Below, one piece after another: positions 9,771-22,009 of a stretch of DNA of 64,000 nucleotides. Within the stretch, counting starts at the first letter, position 1; the number at the start of each line of letters is the position of its first letter. Source of the DNA: Neoechinorhynchus agilis. Its lineage: Eukaryota > Acanthocephala. The position numbers and the translations under genes are program-made. The DNA is taken from contig CM121341.1 of the NCBI GenBank assembly GCA_051530055.1, positions 1,674,001-1,738,000 of the forward strand, read 5' to 3'. Below the pieces are notes generated by a model. That model ran no database searches. It saw only the letters and a program-made list of their open reading frames with translations, and was not told where the DNA came from.

Positions 9771-11020
9771 TAGTGCATGTACGTTTGAACATTGTGGTTT
9801 GAATAAAATATAGAGTTAGTAGAAGCATGCCGGCATCACTTACTTATGACCCATAATGACATCGAACCGGATCTTGAGGTAAATATCTCCTTAGCAAAAT
9901 TCCAATTGTCAGATTTACGACGAATCCCCCTAAGAATATGTGGTACCGATTTATTGCAAGTGGATAATTAATGTGCAGCACAAAAGACCTTTGATTTGCG
10001 TTTTTATTTTAATCTTTGGCGCTGTCATGTATACTGAGACATCTGTCGTATAGTTCTCACCCAATAAATTGTTGAAAAAGTTGGAAAGATACAACAAAAC
10101 AGAGCGTTACTTCGTCAATTTCTATCGAAAGACAGATTAGAATCCGAATTTAACATTGAACAAAGTAGCCATAAAGAAAACGGCAAGAACGCGGCACGCA
10201 AATCTTTTGGCCATCTCACGAACATGTAAGACGCTTTGAAACAGTACTCTACTAATTTTGGTTTTACCATCCAATGTGGCAGATAAGATGCTAGAGATTG
10301 AGACTAAAACCACAGAGCAAAAAAGCAATGGAACATACAAAGATAGAGCAGTGTGCAAAATGTTTTGTGGAGACGCTGATAATGAACATAAAAACCCATT
10401 GGTTCAAGCTGACCTCGAACACGATTCAGTGAGTGAAAGGAGAGTGCTGGAGGGTGGCTACTGTTCGGCCTTTTAAGCTAACAGCGATATCTACAAAGAG
10501 AAATGCAGAAAATTCCATAATTAAGTTCCCTCGTTTTCCTGACAAGGCGGTGACCATAAGAAGTTACGATTCTTGATCTAGTATTTTAATATTTTATATT
10601 TTTTCTAAAATAGTCACGGCATATCATGAAGTTGAATTGATGACAACATGCTATCGTAACTTCTTCGGCATATACCCAATTTACCAATCGTCAATGAAAC
10701 CTAATCGCGTCGACAACGCAGTTTCGGGAAATCACAAATAATTCCGAACCCTGAAAAAAATTCGTTAAAAACTGCAATCATTTCACTTTTTCGAAATGAA
10801 ATTTATAGGAACCACGTAAGTCGAATTTCCTCATGCTTTGAAGGGGCACATAAAATGCTTTTATACTCATTTCCCTCAAAGTCGTATAAAAACATCACTA
10901 CGATCAAAAGGGCGAATTGAGATTCCAAGTTTAAAGAATACTCCGATCCGAAGACTCACATCACTGAAACGAGTTTACATTTTTCGCTTTTAATCAGGGA
11001 GGTTATGTTGCAGTCTTTAG
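9771..11020. other. intergenic with weak ORFs only
   Basis: A 72-aa open frame at 10258-10476 (+) and an overlapping frame on the other strand have no recognised homologues. The region otherwise shows AT-rich sequence. The 117-bp array begins at its end. Confidence 0.4.
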
Positions 11021-12420
11021 TATAAAATATCGATGAAGTAACGGCGATCCATCTCAATCTTTAAAATGCAAAACTGCCGCTCAAGTTCAAGTTGGATCAA
11101 ATCAGAGCAACTAAAATTTTGCTTTTAAAACTATTTTAGAATGAAATATCGATGAAGTAACGGCAATCCATTCTTTACGAATGCAAAACTGCCGCTCAAG
11201 TTCAAGTTGGATCAAGACAGAGCAACTAAAATTTTGCTTTTAAAACTATTTTAGAGAAAATATCGATGAAGTAACAACGATCCATCTCCATCTATACGCA
11301 TGCAAAACTGCCGCTCAAGCTCAGTTTGGATTAAATCAAAGCAACTAAAATTTTGCTTTTTAAACTATTTTAGAGAAAATATCGATGAGATAACGGCGAT
11401 TCATTCTTTACGCATGCAAAACTGCCGCTCAAATTCAGTTTGGATTAAATCAAAGCAACTAAAATTTTGCTTTTTAAACTATTTTATTAGTATAAAATAT
11501 CGATGAAGTAACGGCGATCCATTCTTTACGAATGCAAAACTGCGCTCATATTCAGTTTGGATTAAATCAAAGAAACTAAAATTTTGCTCTTTAAACTATT
11601 TTATTAGTATAAAATATCGATGAGATAACGGCGATCCATTCTTTACGCATGCAAAACTGCCGCTCAAGTTCAGTTTGGATTAAATCAAAGCAACTAAAAT
11701 TTTGCTCTTTAAACTATTTTCTTAGTATAAAATATCGATGAAGTAACGGCGATCCATTCTTTACGAATGCAAAACTGCCGCTCAAGTTCAAGTTGGATTA
11801 AATCAAAGCAATTAAAATTTTGCTCTTTTAACTATTTTCTCAGTATAAAATATCGATGAGATAACGGCGATCCATTCTTTACGCATGCAACACTGCCGCT
11901 CAAGTTCAGTTTGGATTAAATCAAAGCAACTAAAATTTTGCTTTTTAAACTATTTTATTAGCATAAAATATCAATGAAGTAACGGCGATCCATTCTTTAC
12001 GAACGAAAAACTGCGCTCAAATTCAGTTTGGATTAAATCAAAGCAACTAAAATTTTGCTCTTTAAACTATTTTATTAGTATAAAATATCGATGAGATAAC
12101 GGCGATCCATTCTTTACGCATGCAAAACTGCCGCTCAAGTTCAGTTCGGATTAAATCAAAGCAACTAAAATTTTGCTTTTTAAACTATTTTAGAGAAAAT
12201 ATCGATGAGATAACGGCGATCCATTCTTTACGAATGAAAAACTGCGCTCAAATTCAGTTTGGATTAAATCAAAGCAACTAAAATTTTGCTTTTTAAACTA
12301 TTTTATTAGTATAAAACATCAATGAAGTAACGGCGATCCATTCTTTACGAATGAAAAACTGCGCTCAAAGTCAGTTTGGATTAAATCAAAGCAACTAAAA
12401 TTTTGCTCTTTAAAACTATT
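11021..12420. repeat. tandem array of about twelve 117-bp units
   Basis: Each unit runs from TAAAATATCGATGA through TAACGGCGATCCATTC, ATGCAAAACTGCCGCTCAAG and CAACTAAAATTTTGCT to a TTTTA-rich end. Starts fall near 11024, 11142, 11256, 11376, 11492, 11610, 11729, 11847, 11966, 12081, 12196 and 12312. Units differ by point changes and 1-6 bp indels, so no uniform reading frame is kept; one pair of units gives a chance ORF at 11300-11506. The array lies about 500 bp upstream of the LW-repeat gene. Confidence 0.93.
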
Positions 12421-12930
12421 CCATCCGTTTTTCTAGGACCGTTTCGTACAAGTGTTCAGAATAAAAATTATTGGACTAAAAATCATATTCGATAATTTGA
12501 ATCCAGCTAATAAGATGTTGAACAGAAGGAACGTTCACCAAGATAATTAAAAACAAGAATGGACTGGCGATTTTGTAAACAGCCACTTGCATAAGAACGA
12601 AATCTATGACCAGAACGTGAAACTTATGATCTTCGAGCAATCGACTAGTAAGAAACCTTCCTGCAACTACCGATGTTCGAAAAGATATTTTTCAGAAATT
12701 TAGCTCTCAACCATCAACCACTGCATCAATCTCACAATGCAACCATAAAAAGTTTCAAGAAAAGCACACCACCCGAATCATTCGGAAAAATTGGGCCAAG
12801 TATCAAAGGAAAGCACGATAACGATTAACGAAAGAACTGTCACCATCAATTCGCAATCAACAAGAAATTAACAAACCTTTCATTCTGGAGGGAAAGAGAA
12901 CGCCAGGTGATTGAAGAGCAGTCAAAAAGT
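12421..12930. other. intergenic, 5' side of the LW-repeat gene
   Basis: No clear gene. Short coding-like stretches may be decayed upstream sequence of the gene at 13039. Homology with the 40.1 kb copy begins only at about 12930. Confidence 0.35.
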
Positions 12931-14079
12931 TCGATAAAAACGAAATCTAAACTTAGTTTTGAAGACGGGAGCTGTAAAGAAATTTCAAGAAAGAGGCTGT
13001 CATCTTCCATTCGAGGTAAGGAGAAAACAAAAATTTAGCGAACGGATTCAACACCTCTCCGTCAGAGACTCTTGATCACTATGTACTGTGAGCACAAAGT
13101 TATGAATTTTGATTTAGTAAGGAGCATCCTTAATGAAATTCTGATAGGCGAAGTGAGCATCGGTGAAATTCTTCAATTCGGATTGATAGATGTTCTTGGA
13201 GAGATGTTCGACAACAAAGATAATGCTCCACTCAACAAACTCTTAAACCAAGTTGGTATGAAGATCAAGGAGGCTTTTGATCAAAAACGATTTAAAGAAG
13301 GACGAGCGACGAAACCCAAATTAAATAAAACAAAAGAATTAGAACCCGAAATATCAGATACTGATTCTAATGATCGGAATTCTAATGCAATTTCGGACAA
13401 AAGAACAGAATCGCCGAAGAGTATCAATAGCGATAAAAAAGGAGAAATGGGACTTCGTAACGTCGAAAACGTTCACAGTCAACAGATTTCAGAATCCAAA
13501 CAATTGATGCCGCCTTCTCTTTTAACTAAGGAGATTAAATTATTAAAGTTTTTGTTGGATTCTCAATACGCAACGAAAATCTTCGAACTGGTGGACGATG
13601 TCCTTTCCGAGATTTCGGAATTAGCGATGACCGCGGATGAAATCAAAGATTCCGATCTCATAGCCATTCTCCATAACATGGCCAGCAACGAGGAAAACGA
13701 ACCGCTAATCGACATTATCGATGAAATCGGAAAAAAGATCGTGGGAATCTTTAATCGCCAACCTACAGAAATGTCCAATATTTCGACGGAAAATAAATCA
13801 GGATCACGATTGAAAGACAAATCACCGAATGAATCCACTTCAAAAAGAAAATCATCAAAGCCTTCAGTTGAAATGAACTTGAGTACCAAGGAACTCTGTA
13901 ATCGTTTAAAAAGCATCTTGGACGAGAAGTTCACTGTGCGGAACCACGCGATGCCAAAGCGGATACTCAGCGCGATGATTAAACGTGAAATAGCGTTGAG
14001 TGAAATTCGGAACTACAATTTGCATCCTAACTCAAGTTCGTGTGAATCCTTTAAATATTCGGCACAAAAGACTGATTGA
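12930..14079 (+). CDS. protein with three LW/TND-like helical repeats (possibly decayed at the 5' end)
   Basis: A long open frame runs from 13039 (after an in-frame TAG at 13036-13038) to TGA at 14077-14079, about 347 residues. Three helical repeats of the TFIIS-N/LW type are visible. Repeat 1 has VSIGEILQFGLIDVLGEMF followed by LNKLLNQVGMKIKEAF. Repeat 2 has MTADEIKDSDLIAILHNMA followed by LIDIIDEIGKKIVGIF. Repeat 3 has REIALSEIRNYNL after an LKSILDEKFTVRNH helix. The linkers are serine-, lysine- and glutamate-rich and likely disordered. The first ATG in the open frame is at 13081. Sequence homologous to the N-terminus of the 40.1 kb copy (FEDGSCKEISRKRLSS) lies upstream at 12961-13010, so the real start may have been further 5' and is now cut off by the TAG. 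Function unknown; a nuclear or transcription-related role is only inferred from the fold. Confidence 0.6.
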
Positions 14080-14115
14080 AAAATTGTTGAAGAAAATAAA
14101 TGGCGGCTGATATTA

Positions 14116-14568
14116 ATGAAAAAATTTAAATCTCGAAAACGAATAGTGGTCCTGAGAAATAAATCTGAAGGAAAAATGTTGGCGACGGAAACAACGGAGC
14201 AGCAGAAAACGAGAGCAGAATTCATGAGAAAATCTGAAGGAAAGACAAATATCAGATCTAACGAGGATAAAAACGAAGCTAAGACGGGCATTTCTGATTT
14301 CACTTCCGAAGGTTCAACCGGTTTCGAAACCGATTATTCGAACATCAATTTCGGAATTAGCGATGACCGCGGATTAAATCAAAGATTCCGATCTCATAGC
14401 CATTCTCCATAACATGGCCAGCAACGAGGAAAACGAACCGCTAATCGACATTATAAAGATCGTGGGAATCTTTAACCACCAACCTACAGAAATGTCCAAT
14501 ATTTCGACGGAAAATAAATCAGGATCACAATTGAAAGACAAATCACCGAATGAATCCACTTCGAAAGA
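14116..14568 (+). pseudogene. 3' continuation and internal duplication of the LW-repeat gene
   Basis: 14116-14345 matches 41300-41525 in the second copy, including KSEGKMLATETTEQQKTRAE and FTSEGSTGFETDYSNIN. At 14351-14568 the DNA of repeat 2 (13614-13850) appears again with small deletions and in a shifted frame. This is a tandem segmental repeat within the gene, and the result no longer makes a clean frame. Confidence 0.7.
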
Positions 14569-14576
14569 ATTAAGTA

Positions 14577-14800
14577 GGTCTCACGTTTTTATACCCTTTG
14601 GAGTTGAGACTCTTGGTGCGCTCGGTAGCTCGGCACTTAGACTTACGAAGGAGTTATCGTGTAGACTCCAGGCCAAGAGAAGAAATACAAGAACTGGTGC
14701 CTTCCTGCGCCAAAACATTGGTCTCGCGATCCAAAGAGTAAACGCAGCGAGTGTGGTCGCGACCACTGAGGGAGAGCGATGTCTCTTCTTCGTAGACGGT
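14577..14800 (+). mobile_element. diverged LINE endonuclease 3' fragment
   Basis: The peptide SRSHVFIPFGVETLGALG, followed by TGAFLRQNIGLAIQ and NAASVVAT, aligns with the C-terminus of the LINE at 2199-2879 (SRAHYFVPFGVETYGVLG, AGVFLRQNISLTVQ, NAASVMAT). It is a different subfamily, about half identical. It is joined in frame to LW-gene sequence at 14570, giving a chimeric open frame of 155 codons (14414-14881). Confidence 0.75.
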
Positions 14801-14875
14801 GGTGATTGTTTAAACGTTTTGTTGTTTCGGTGGGAGGGGAATTTCTCTGGATGTGAAGGGGAGGGAGATGTAGGG

Positions 14876-16860
14876 TTATGAATGGGTGATATCGTCGGCA
14901 TGTAAGAAAAATTCAAAGTGAGAGGAGAGAGGAATGAGGTTGTTTAGGAAAATATTAAAAAGAAGTGGTGACAGCATAGCACCTTGATGTAGGCCTTTGG
15001 TGAGAAATTTGATGATTGAGGAAGTAGATCGGCAGTGAATGTATTGTTTGCGATTGTGAAGATAAGAGGCGAGCCAGCTTATCTGCGTTAAGTTCAGACA
15101 TAAATCGGAGCACTCCCCGAGGAGTGAATGGTCCACTGAGTCGAAAGCTTTCGATAAATCAAGTTGAATGAGACGGTGACGTGGGAGGAATAATTGTTGA
15201 AGTTACATAGAAGCGTATTATAAATGCAAAATAGGACATCGTTTGTAGAAAATTTTGGCCGGAAGCCGAATTTCAGGGGCGATAACTTTTGATTGAAAAG
15301 TGAAAGAAGGTGAGATTTATACATTTTCGATGATTTTTGAAAGAGCGGGTAGAATGGATATTGGATGGGATGATTCGGTGGAAATCGGATGCCCTTTTTT
15401 GGAACGAGTATAACTTTGGCAGTTTTCAGGCAAGAGGGGTAGATGCAATATAAAAAGCAAGTTCGGGGATAATGTAACGAAGAGCCAAGTTTGGGATTTC
15501 GGATTGAGAGGACGAATTTTTAGGTAATTTCACTAGATACTTTAGTACTTCGTATGACAAGACTGAGGGGAATATAGGCAGGTTGACAAAAGTTTGAGGT
15601 GTGGGCGTGAAAGATTGTGTCGAGATTTCTGTTGAGCAGATATTGTAAATTGAACCAAGGCAGAGGTTCTAAATAATGGAATCTAGAACCTATTTTAATT
15701 CAGTGGGGGACATATTAGAGAAGGGATCCGGGTGGCGTAGACCAAGGCAGTCCTTGACGGCCCGCCACTATGTTGAGCTGCCACCTGATCGAATTTTAAA
15801 GGAAGTTTTTGCGGGCGATAAGTGCTTTTCGTAAACGGGGAGAGTCTGGGGGGGTTACTGCTATAGGCCTTAAAAGTTTGCCTTTGTAGAAGTTTCAAAA
15901 TGGGAGTTATCCATGGAGGGTCGCGGTTGGATATCCTTATGAATTTCTTAGGAATTGCCGATGCTAGGGAATTTTCTATGATTGGGGTTAGGGAGGACAT
16001 GGCCAAGAAAGGGTCATTTGTGTAGTCAGAGTGGGATTTGCGGATGTTAGAGCTGAATAATTTTATAAAATTTTGGATGTGATGATCACGTTGATTCCAG
16101 ACTGGAAAACGGAGAGATTTAGTACGCTGAGGTGGGGTGGAGGGAGTGATAAGGGCAGAAGAGTGGTCAGAGTTCGTGGGGGAGGGAGTTTAGAAACGGA
16201 TGAATAGGCGTCGATATTGATGAACACTTTGTCAAGGTGAGCGTCAAGACGAATCAGGAAGTCAATATGTTGAAGCAACTCGGAGAAGGGTAGAAGAGGA
16301 AATAGGTTATTGAAGTCCCCTGCAATTAAGAAATGGTGCGAATTTGTGGAGTTTATGAGCTCCATCATAGAGTCAATTTGGAGCAAGGTGGACTCAAGTC
16401 GGAAGGCCGGAGGGCGATAGACGCCAGCAATGGTGAATTCTCTAAGGAAATCGACTGCGATGAATTTTAAGTTGGGCTCTTGAAGCGAGCCTGTGAGAGA
16501 TAAAGAATAAGGTAGCGATTGCTGTAAGTAAATTGAGACCATCATCCTGGGCGGTCATCGCGGTATGTATGGAAGGAAGAGTACCCGGGGAGGATGGCTG
16601 AATCGCTGTTGAAGGGGGTAAGCCAATTTTCTGTTAAGATTATCACGTCGGCTTTTGAGGTAGATCAAATGAGTGAAATTTCATCTAGTTTAGAAAGGAG
16701 GCTTCGAGTATTAGAGTAGAAAACGGCGGGGGAGGGAATTTTGGATTTCGTGTAAAAAATCGGGGGCGGAGGTGAGGAAGATTGGGTTTGCATTGTCCGT
16801 TGCGGGTGGTGGGTTAAGGGAGGAATCGTTACGGGATGCCGGCAAAGAACTATAACTGGG
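14876..16860 (-). mobile_element. jockey-like LINE (AP endonuclease plus RT), degraded
   Basis: Minus strand, reading from about 16860 to 14876. The apurinic-type endonuclease lies at 16545-16063, with FTIAGVYRPPAF and LIAGDFNNLF, typical of jockey/CR1-group LINEs. RT pieces lie at 15324-15094 (PLKFGFRPKFSTND, motif 1-2) and 15136-14876 (GLHQGAMLSPLLFNIFLN, then FLHADDIT). The section between endonuclease and RT (15325-16060) is frame-broken. Related copies are at 33024-33440, 42556-44105 and 53645-55500. A LINE of this group uses target-primed reverse transcription. This copy carries several stops and frameshifts and is dead. Confidence 0.85.
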
Positions 16861-17439
16861 AAGTCACTTATTCTTCGATTTTTTTGAGATGGGGGAGATG
16901 TTCGTGGGTTTTTGCTAAGAGTGACGGGGTTACATTGGGAAGATGGGTTCTGGGTTGAGTTTGGAGGGCATGAGGAAAGATTTTGTGGAGTCTCTCAAAT
17001 CGGTATTGAATTTTTTAGTAGACTGGTCGTTAACTTATATTTTAGTATTCAAGTTCATACCACTGGTGGATGTGGCAATGACTCCTTCCGCATGCCCGGC
17101 GTGCAACCGTAAGAGGTTTGTGTCGCCGAACAGAAGGAAGGACAACACATATTTGACCATTGTAGATAACAATAATAAAATAATCCATCTTGACTAGGTG
17201 TCGTCCCTAAAAGAAGAGGTTGGCGAGGTAATACAATGAAACGTTTTTTATAAAAGCTCCATTCTGAAAGGAATGGGTATTCTTTTTTGTAGTTGCCGAA
17301 AAAAGGAAAGTTAGGCAAGACTAAGTTATGATGGTAAAAAAATGAAAAGCGGATTTGCCGTTACTGTTAAAATCTCCACAAACTATGTCTGGTTCCCAAA
17401 TTTAAAAGGCATGTAAGTTATTTTTGATAAAATAAGAAA
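16861..17439. other. possible LINE 5' region, not resolved
   Basis: GT-rich on the plus strand and probably the 5' part (ORF1 side) of the jockey-like LINE on the minus strand. I see no zinc-knuckle set or other domain that proves this. Confidence 0.3.
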
Positions 17440-20220
17440 CTTTTCTGGGAGTTACATAGAAAGCCGAGTTTGAAACCGACGAAGCGATTGAAGGCGTTTT
17501 GAAGGATCCGAAATCGATTGTCTGGGCAAGTGCAAAGTGAGAATCGAAGCAAGAAGGATAAAGAAGAATACAGTGGTGCACGTGGTAAAAGGAACGAAGG
17601 GGTGTTTATGGGAGATTGACTGGATAAAGCTGTTTGATATGGAGTAACCCCCTCCAGTGATCGTCAGGGGAATAAAGACCGTACAGGAGTCAGTGGATGA
17701 GATGCTAAAACAGTTTAAAGTACTTTTCGAGGAGAAGTGCACCCCCATCAGGAACTTCAGAGTAACGCTGCCGATTGCAGACGGTGCTCAGCCCACGTGG
17801 ATACCAGCGAGGAGAGTGCCGGGGGCATTACAGGATGCGGTAGTTAAAGAAATGTAACGATTGACGAACAAGGGGGTATTGGAACGAGTGGAGACAGGCG
17901 ACACAAATTTAGAATGGGGAACCCCTACGGTCATCACGAAGAAAAGTAATGGACAAATACAAATCTGTGCGGATTTCAGAATCACAGTCAATAAAGCTTT
18001 AAGGCAGGACAGCTATCATATGCCAACTTTCGACGACATGCTACAGAGATTGCGGAATGGCAAGAAGTACTCTACTATTGATTTATCGGATGCTTACTTG
18101 TAGTTAGAGGTGGCAGACGACCATAGGAAACTCCTGAATATATCGACTCCATGGGGATTGTTCCGGTACCGGAGGATGCCGATATCCCAAGTACCGGAGC
18201 TTATCTCGACGATATAATCATCTCCGGAAAGAATGACGCAGAAAATCTGCAAAATTTAAAGGCGGTGCTCGAGCGACTTGAGGAGGCAGGGATAGGCATC
18301 AAGAGAGATAAATGTAGATTTATGGAAGCACAGGTGCGATATTTGGGGCACAGCTTAGAAGACGGGAAAATAAAACCGCAAGGAGAAAAGGTGACTGCGA
18401 TAACGTCGGCGCGATACCCACGAAATAAAAAAGAGCTTAAGTCGTTCATCGGTATGGTCAACTATCTAGAACGCTTCATTACCGAATTGCAATCCCACTG
18501 CTGGGGAAGTGCATGAGTTACTGAAACAAGGAGTTCGGTGGAAATGGGGAAAGGATGAGAAGGACATCTTCGTTGGAGTAAAGCGAGCGGTCCAAAATCA
18601 CAAGGTCTTAGTACCTTTCGATATCAAAAGAACGACTGTGCTGACATGCGACGCAAGCGAAGAAGGAATTGGTGCGGGATTATTCCATAAGAAGGAAGAT
18701 GGGAGCAAAGAACCGATCATGTTTGTATCCCGGGCACTTACCTCAGCGGAAAAGAAATACGCGACTATAGAAAAGGAAGCTTTAGCAATCGTCAGCTCGA
18801 TCAAGAGGTTCCACCAATTCTTATATGGACATCGATTCATCTTAGAGACCGATCACAAACCCCTGAAGCATATTTTTGGAATGCGGAGAGATTTGTCCAA
18901 GATGACGAATAATCGACTTATACGCTGGGGCCTATCTTGAATCAATACGACTTTGTGATCGGATATGTTCAAGGGGCCGAGAACAAATGTGCTGATTTTT
19001 TGTCGAGATTTCCGGTAGACCCTCCAAAGCAGAAATACTCAGAGGAGGAGACAATAACGCTACGAATGGTGCAAGAGGAGAAGGTGGAGGCTTGCGGTTT
19101 GACGAAGTCAAGATTGAAAGCGGAATCGATTAAAGATCGTCAACTGGCAAGGATTGGATGATATTTGCAGCTCGGATGGCCGAAAACGATGCTCGATACG
19201 GACAGGCAGTTCGCTGCCCGAGCAGATGAGTTATCCTGCGAAACGGCATTGTCATGCACTTACAAAGAATTGTCATCCCATTTTCTCTGAGAAAGGAAGT
19301 GTTAGATATGTTACATCGTGGTCATCCAGGAATTGAAGGCACAAATGCTCTATGCCGATATTACGCATGGTGTCCCGGTATAGAGGATGACATACGGCGG
19401 AAGGTAGAAGGTTGCGAAAGGTGCCAAATAGCCCGACCAAATATTCAACAACTGCCGCTTATACCTTGGGACTATCCGGCGGAAGTGTGGGAGCGCGTGC
19501 ACATCGATTTGGCGGGACCGACAAACTCCAAGATGTATTTGGCGATCGTAGATGCAAGGAGTAAGTGGCCCGAGGTTTGGTTCTTCAATACATGCAAAAT
19601 AACATCCGAAATGGTGATCGATCGGATGAGGGAAACATATGCTCGATTCGGGACTCCAAAGAAAATTGTGAGCGATAACGGGCCTCAATTTATGTCACAA
19701 CAGTTCAAGGCGTTTTGCGAAGAAAATAGGATCGAGATCATAAAGGCGAGTCCTTACCACCCACAAACGAATGGGTTGGTAGAACGATTTATAGGAACCC
19801 TTAAACGACGCGGAATGGCAGGGGAAGGAATGGATACTCGAAGGGCACTTACGGAATTTCTACAAACATACAGAAACACTCCTCATGCAACCACAGGAAA
19901 AGCTCCAGCAGAAATGATGTTAGGGAGGAGGATGAATACAGTGTTCGACAATATCAGACCAAATACAGAGGAAACAGTGCGAGACAGGACAGCGCGAAGA
20001 CAGAGACCGGATGGGCGTTATTGCGAGTTTGGGGAAGGCAATGAAGTGTGGTGGAAAAAAAGGAAGAGCTGGGGAATGGCAAAAGGAAGTCGTGGAGCAA
20101 CGATCAGGACCGGTGTCCTATCGAATCGTGGATAAAAACGGAACGCAAAATAGGGCGCACGGGGATTTCGTGAGGAAAAGAAGGCTACGAAGAATGTGAA
20201 CAAGAAAAGGATAATGTGAG
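17440..20220 (+). mobile_element. Ty3/Gypsy-like fossil B (RT, RNase H, integrase)
   Basis: Plus-strand pol remnant. Parts in order: RT (VITKKSNGQIQICADFR, GKKYSTIDLSDAYL, AYLDDIIISGKN), RNase H (LTCDASEEGIGAGLF, LETDHKPLKHIFGM), integrase HHCC finger (HRGHPGIEGTNALCR ... CERCQIA) and integrase core (HIDLAGPTNSKMYL, IVSDNGPQFMS, SPYHPQTNGLVERF). A short basic tail ends near 20200. Gag and protease are not recognised and terminal repeats were not found. The copy is broken, with about five breaks. The best-preserved part is the integrase. It is moderately old, better kept than fossil A. Confidence 0.88.
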
Positions 20221-20239
20221 CATAAAGGTTGAAGAGGAA

Positions 20240-21420
20240 GAACTTCAAAAGAAGGTAGAACGTTCCCTTCGATTTCCATTTGCTCAACTTTTCGAATAAA
20301 TCCATTCGGCTCTTCACCTTTCACCATATCGCTCCATTTGATTCTCCGTTTCGTGATAGCTTCCTTCACATCCTCCACCTTCGCTGAGCCCCAGACCGCA
20401 TTATTTGGGATCATTTCTTGCCTGGTCACCCCACACATCCACCTCATCATGTTTATTTCATCCCCGGCCTGCATTCGCTTGATCTGATTGGCAGTGGTGT
20501 TCCATGTCTCCGTCCCATATAACATGGCTGGTCTGATTGCTATCTTGAAGAATCTACCTTTCAACACCACAGGCACTTTGCTATCACACAAGATCCCAGT
20601 CAGACTTTTCCACTTCATCAATGCGCTATTTGTTGTCAATGAAATCACGGCGGAGATATCGCTTTGCATCGACACTATAGAGCCGAGGTACTTGAATTTG
20701 TCGAATTTCTGCAGCTGTGTCTCTTGAAAGAAAATGCTTTTCGTTAATCCAGAGCTTCCCTCCATTTCTCTAGGTCATTGTTGAGATCCTCTGAATTATA
20801 GCTGGAGGGGACGATGTCGTCGGCGAAAAGCATGTTTCATGGCGGACCTTTACTGATCGTTTTGCTGATTTCATCCACAGTGACTGCAACCAAATAAGGG
20901 TTCAAAGCCGAACCTTGATGCAATCGTACGTTCACCGAGAAGCTATTCGTATCACCAACTGGCGTCCTTAAATTTACTTTGCTCCGCCTGTACATGCCCT
21001 GAATCGCTTTCATATAAGTCTTTTAGGGCAGAGTTCTCCTCTAAGACAGTTCCATACCAGTTTTCGTGGGACAGAGTCATAGGTATTTTCGAGATCGATG
21101 AACACGCATGTATTGCCCTTCGTTTTTCAAGGCATTTCTCATATAACTGGCGTAACTCAAATACAGCCTCGGTACTACTTCTGCGGGGCATAAATCCTCT
21201 CCGCTCCTCTGATATGGACCTTTCGCTCCGCAGACGTTGATCGATTATAATTTCGTATAGCCTCGTTGTGTGGCTCAACAATTTGATTCCTCGATAGCTT
21301 GAACAAGCTCTAGCATCTCCTCTCTGTTTGTGTATCGGTGACAGTGTACCCTGCCCCTATTCCTCTGGCATCTTTTCAGTGATCCAATTCTCAGTTTTCG
21401 TTCGCGTTAAGGTCTTTGTC
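20240..21420 (-). mobile_element. RTE-like LINE fragment (RT and C-terminal region)
   Basis: Minus strand, reading 21420 to 20240. RT fingers are visible around 21400-21200 (YRGIKLLSHTTRLYE, SEERRGFMPRRSSTEAV), then the FADD-type active-site region near 20830. The C-terminal part is KFKYLGSIVSMQSDIS ... LYGTETWNTTANQIKRMQ ... MMRWMCGVTRQEM, typical of RTE/CR1-type LINEs in invertebrates. Several frames are needed, so it is inactive. It abuts the end of Gypsy-like fossil B and may have inserted there. Confidence 0.8.
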
Positions 21421-22009
21421 CATTCGAAAATTTATTCACAGAGATAGGACGAGTTCTCTGCGCGTCGCATACAGGGTACGCCCTAATCCTTGTTTGTGTG
21501 TTCGTTATACTGCTCATTTTTGGTTTTATTGGTGCACGGTTTTTTGCGGTTGGATGCCCTTCCTGACATCAACACTCCCCATTTATCCGGGCTTGGGACC
21601 GGCACTTAATTTACCTCGAGATCGGAATCAATTTAATACTAATGTTCATTTTATTAAGATCCAATCCCCCGGCTATACATTTTCCATTGAGAAATATTCT
21701 CTTAATTGTTCGGTTGCCATCTCAAATACTTGTTATGTAATCATTTATTTCTCTACGGTTTTCGATTTGATCAAATTCACAGATTTTTTAATCTTCGATT
21801 TGATATCGATTTAATTTGCTCTTAGCGACACCCGAAAACATGTCAAGCTCTTACTCAACATTACAACATTGTAACTTCCCCGTGAGAGTAAAACTAGGCA
21901 TACGATCGCTCACGAATTCTAGAAAATGCCCATAGATTTGTCGCTTTTGGCCCGAATTGGTAAAGACAGTTTCATGAGGCGTTGAAATTTCGTTTGAATT
22001 AAAAGTACC
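21421..22009. other. intergenic, nothing recognised
   Basis: A 132-codon open frame at 21416-21814 (+) has low-complexity, aromatic-rich composition and no family that I recognise. It overlaps the LINE 5' edge and is treated as chance. Confidence 0.4.

Noticed and set aside
9263-9778. 171-aa hydrophobic minus-strand ORF
   Set aside because: Antisense to the A-rich end of Gypsy-like fossil A. Phenylalanine- and leucine-rich composition is what an A-rich coding strand gives on the other strand.
13016-13038. 23-nt intron (GTAAGG ... TTTAG) that would remove the TAG before the LW-repeat gene
   Set aside because: Too short for a normal animal spliceosomal intron, and the 40.2 kb copy reads through the same stretch as coding sequence.
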